The translations under genes were made by a program, and so were the position numbers. The notes under the pieces were generated by a model that did not search any database, was not told where the DNA came from, and saw only the letters and a program-made list of their open reading frames with translations. Source: Phlegmacium glaucopus (Eukaryota > Basidiomycota > Agaricomycetes > Agaricales > Cortinariaceae). From it: a stretch of DNA of 64,000 nucleotides. The DNA is taken from contig MU130545.1 in the NCBI GenBank assembly GCA_015039465.1, positions 62,001-126,000 on the forward strand, in the 5' to 3' direction. Positions 60,961 through 64,000 of this stretch are shown here, in pieces (within the stretch, counting starts at the first letter, position 1; each line of letters begins with the position of its first letter).

Positions 60961-63100
60961 TGCAAGCCTGAGGGGGTTGAACTTGGTGTTTCGGCTACAT
61001 GTGAAGTAGAGTCTATTTATACAGAAATACAAGCCAGCCGCGGTAAAGCCAGGAGACTTCAGATTTCAGCAGATTACCTGGAAGTTGCCGCCGGCAGTTC
61101 GGGACGAACTCGGATACTAAAAATCTACCCAGCGTTACATAATGTCCAACGTTAATCAACCATCTGTTTCTCCCACAATTAGAGCAGTGATCGTAATGCA
61201 TGTATCACCCTATAATTGTCTTATAGATACTACTACTAGACTACACTACCCATTCCATGATGAGAAAAAAGGAGACTTAGATACAAATTAATAAGGGTAT
61301 ACGAAAGTATGAGTAGTAACCTAGAGCACATACTCAAAGTGATTTATAGTCATTTCAAATGTACCACTTCGATCCGAGTTGCCCGAAGGCTGTGAGAAGG
61401 TGAGCGAGCATCCAGGGATATAGAACGAGAAAAAATAACGAAAACCGCCACTATCAGATTTTTACCGGCGGTCTTTCTATTGAACGCTCTGACTTCCTAG
61501 AAGACCGGTTACCGGTTTTAATTTCCTAAGGATTATGCCCTGGATTGACCACTAGTTTTATTAATGGATTTTCGCCATTTCCCCAACATCATATCAACTC
61601 CACATTGACATGGTATCTGCGTCCTGTACAATTAACTACCTGCCCCTGATTTTCGTAACATTGCGTCTCCGTTGAGCGACACTCCCCTTTTCTTGAATAG
61701 TGAAAACTGATATTCCGGCTGATGACGAACTCATACGTGAATGCACTTATCCAATTGACCGTTCGCTGATCATTTTTTACTTTTTCACGAACGTTTATTG
61801 AGGAACTTCTTTGAAATTTCACAGCATGAATTACGGCAGGAATCCTTGCCTACTCGGCAGCCAAATGTCGTGCCAAGATATCCGTAAGTACCAAGTGTAG
61901 ACAATTGAAGTTGGTTTGATGAACACGAGCTTAACTAGATCACTAGACACAAGGCAAGCAGGGGATGTCAAGTGTATTGGATCAAGTCGATGAAGTATCC
62001 AACCTCAACGGTCCACCTTAAATACATATCTACCGCGGCTATGCTAATCTACGAGTACATAACGTTATGTGTCAGTCATCATAGTGATGCGATATCGCGG
62101 GATAACTACCTGGTTTTATGGAAGGTGTGGCTGATATATATTACCTGCGATCGCTTCTCTGTTTGTACACCAGGTAAATAAATAGCAAAGGGAGTAGAAA
62201 AGAAGGTCGGTTGTCCAATCTAACCACTCCGGGTTATGCATGTAGGAACACTGAATAATAGCGTAGCAGGCTCTTGTTGTAGTCTGAATCTCAATGCCAT
62301 CATGAGATTCAATCTCACTTATAAAACAAGCATACAACTGGCAATAGTAGCCTTGTAATCTGTAAGCAATACTGCACGCTTGAATAGCCCATTCTCGAAA
62401 ATTTAACGTTATAAATATATAAAACTCACCGGTCAATGATCAAGTTACCTTGGTCACTACTGACCCAGTCGTGGAAAAAAGCCTTTGCAAAAAGTGGTCT
62501 TCGGCCCCTTACAACAGGTTTGTTTCCGTAATTTCCGTGTCATTTATCGACGCGGTTGGTGTGAAGAGTGGCCTGTTATCCCCGCTTACTGGCGCCTGTG
62601 GCGTCTACGTCACGATTGATCTCTTCAAATTCCGAATTTCCGACTTCGATATTTTTAGCGTTTAGAGCGTAACGATATGAAGACGCCTGTAAAATAATTT
62701 TTTGTTAAATAATTACCAAGGTGGCCATTTATTTTCATTGACCGGTGAATGCCGCAGACCCTTTCTTAAAAAAAAGAAAATTACATATTTATTACATTCA
62801 ATCATGCCTCTCTTGGGCCAACCAATTATCTATGACCTTAGGAAGATTAGTAAAACGCCACGGATAGACATTCCAGATGGACAATATCAACATAATGCAT
62901 ATTGGCCACTACTCAGGCCACTTGCATCGAGGGGCGAAGAAGAAATCCATCTTGATGTGAACTTTATCATTTTCGGCTGATAACGAATTTTTCAACTGAT
63001 TACCTTTCTCCTCGCGCTGCGACGTTGTTTGATAGAAGTTTTCAAAGCACTTAGTAAGATGTGTTCTTGTGCATACAGTTTTGCAACGTAAGCCTTGAAT
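60961..63100. repeat. Distal part of the unit, copy D
   Basis: Collinear with 23640-25655: AGTCTATTTATACAG (61010), GACCGGTTACCGGT (61503), GGCAGCCAAATGTCGTGCC (61859), TGACCCAGTCGTGG (62460) and GACAATATCAACATAATGC (62880). It continues past the point where the 25.6-kb copy is interrupted. No conserved open frame. Confidence 0.65.
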
Positions 63101-63269
63101 CGGATTAATCGCCTTGCTTTCTATTATTCTGTTTCTTGAGCTCTTGAGTTTTTTTTTCTGACTCCTGATGTCTAAAATATCTTTACTAACAAGTCCATAA
63201 TCATGATCCCCAACTCATCATTAATAATGGATGGCTTCGATATGGCACACTGGTATGTGCATTGATTCT

Positions 63270-64000
63270 GAGGTTCAATATTTCCGGTAGGTCCCACAGT
63301 GCTTACATATGGATCCTCGTCATCACCAACTCCCCCAAGTCATCTTTACTCCCCCCCATTGTCACCTGTGGCACTGGCAATATATGTTTCAGGTCTGGTA
63401 AAAGCGTTGATTTCGGATTTCCTCCGAGTCACCATCGCAACCTCCCCAAGTCATCTTTACGTCCTCCATTGTCACCTGTGGCACTGGCAATATATGTTTC
63501 AGGGTCTGGGCGTTGATTTCGAAAGCCTTGAATCAGATTAATCGCTTGCTTTCTATTAATCTGTTTCTTGAGCTCTTGTGTTGTTTTCCTGACTTTTGAC
63601 AAATCCATGATCATGATCCCCAACCCATTATTGATAATGACTCACTTCGATGTGGCACCCCCGGTATGTGAATTGATTTCGAGATTCAATATTTCCGGTA
63701 GATCCCATGCTTATTACATATGATCCTCCGAGTCATCATCGCCAACCTCCCCAAGTCATCTTTACGTCCTCCATCGTCACCTGTGGCACTGGCAATATAT
63801 GTTTCAGGTCTGGTAAAAAGCGTTGATTTCGGATTGCGAGGCATAGGTATACACTTATATACTAATTTTCAGGGTTGGTCGCACGAAGGGCTGCGTACTA
63901 GTACTAAAACCCACGGGCGGCCTACTAGGATTATGACTCTTTCATTATAATAAAACCCCCCGATGCGACCTTATCCCCGATTTAAGCGAGTTTCACAATT
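63270..64000. repeat. Imperfect tandem repeats at the end of the window
   Basis: A roughly 100-115-bp segment (CCAAGTCATCTTTAC, GTCACCTGTGGCACTGGCAA, TATATGTTTCAGG) occurs at about 63330-63405, 63445-63520 and 63745-63820. A larger segment including AATATTTCCGGTAG and TTGCTTTCTATTAATCTG also repeats. Open frames here translate the repeats only. Confidence 0.75.

Overview
The window is nuclear DNA of a basidiomycete fungus, most likely an Agaricomycete. The signs are short GT-AG introns of about 43-134 bp, an agaric-style NACHT gene with a GGTF-type N-terminus, proteins of the CxC5/CxC6 class that accompany KDZ transposons, a large basidiomycete-type Tnp2-like transposase, and a dense load of LTR elements. 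No virus, plasmid, CRISPR array or bacterial operon was seen.

Layout. 1-7.6 kb is the gene-rich part: an apparently intact seven-exon polo-like kinase (874-4004, +) and an intact five-exon NACHT-type STAND NTPase (4987-7563, +). A small gene for a predicted secreted protein lies at 9327-9817 (-). From about 13.0 to 25.6 kb and again from 50.3 to 64.0 kb the DNA is a diverged array of long units. Each unit has a spacer, a decayed multi-exon gene of a family I do not recognise, and a distal non-coding part. The arms are broken by MITE-like and foldback insertions (13495-13842, 57295-57972).

Between the two arms (25.6-50.3 kb) is a transposon graveyard: a Ty1/copia element on the minus strand (3' LTR 25870-26452, body to about 30680) carrying a foldback insertion; a tRNA-like SINE candidate; a broken CxC5/CxC6 module (33.8-38.6 kb) with an N gap; a decayed Tnp2-like transposase locus (39-41.2 kb) and a downstream gene with tandem exon-intron repeats (43.5-44.9 kb). 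Solo LTRs of at least four families cut into these, and most keep clean target-site duplications.

The most unusual observation is textual. The block 33295-33753 is the plain complement (not the reverse complement) of 33755-34213 at about 98 percent identity. The block from 36374 to about 36970 encodes the CxC6 domain only when the printed + strand is read right to left without complementing. Antiparallel copying cannot produce either, so an assembly or file-handling fault beside the N gap is the leading explanation, and gene models there should not be trusted until checked.

How the genes relate: the kinase and the NACHT protein are independent host genes (cell-cycle control; probably self/non-self or immune-type signalling). 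The remainder is mobile or duplicated sequence with no sign of a shared pathway.
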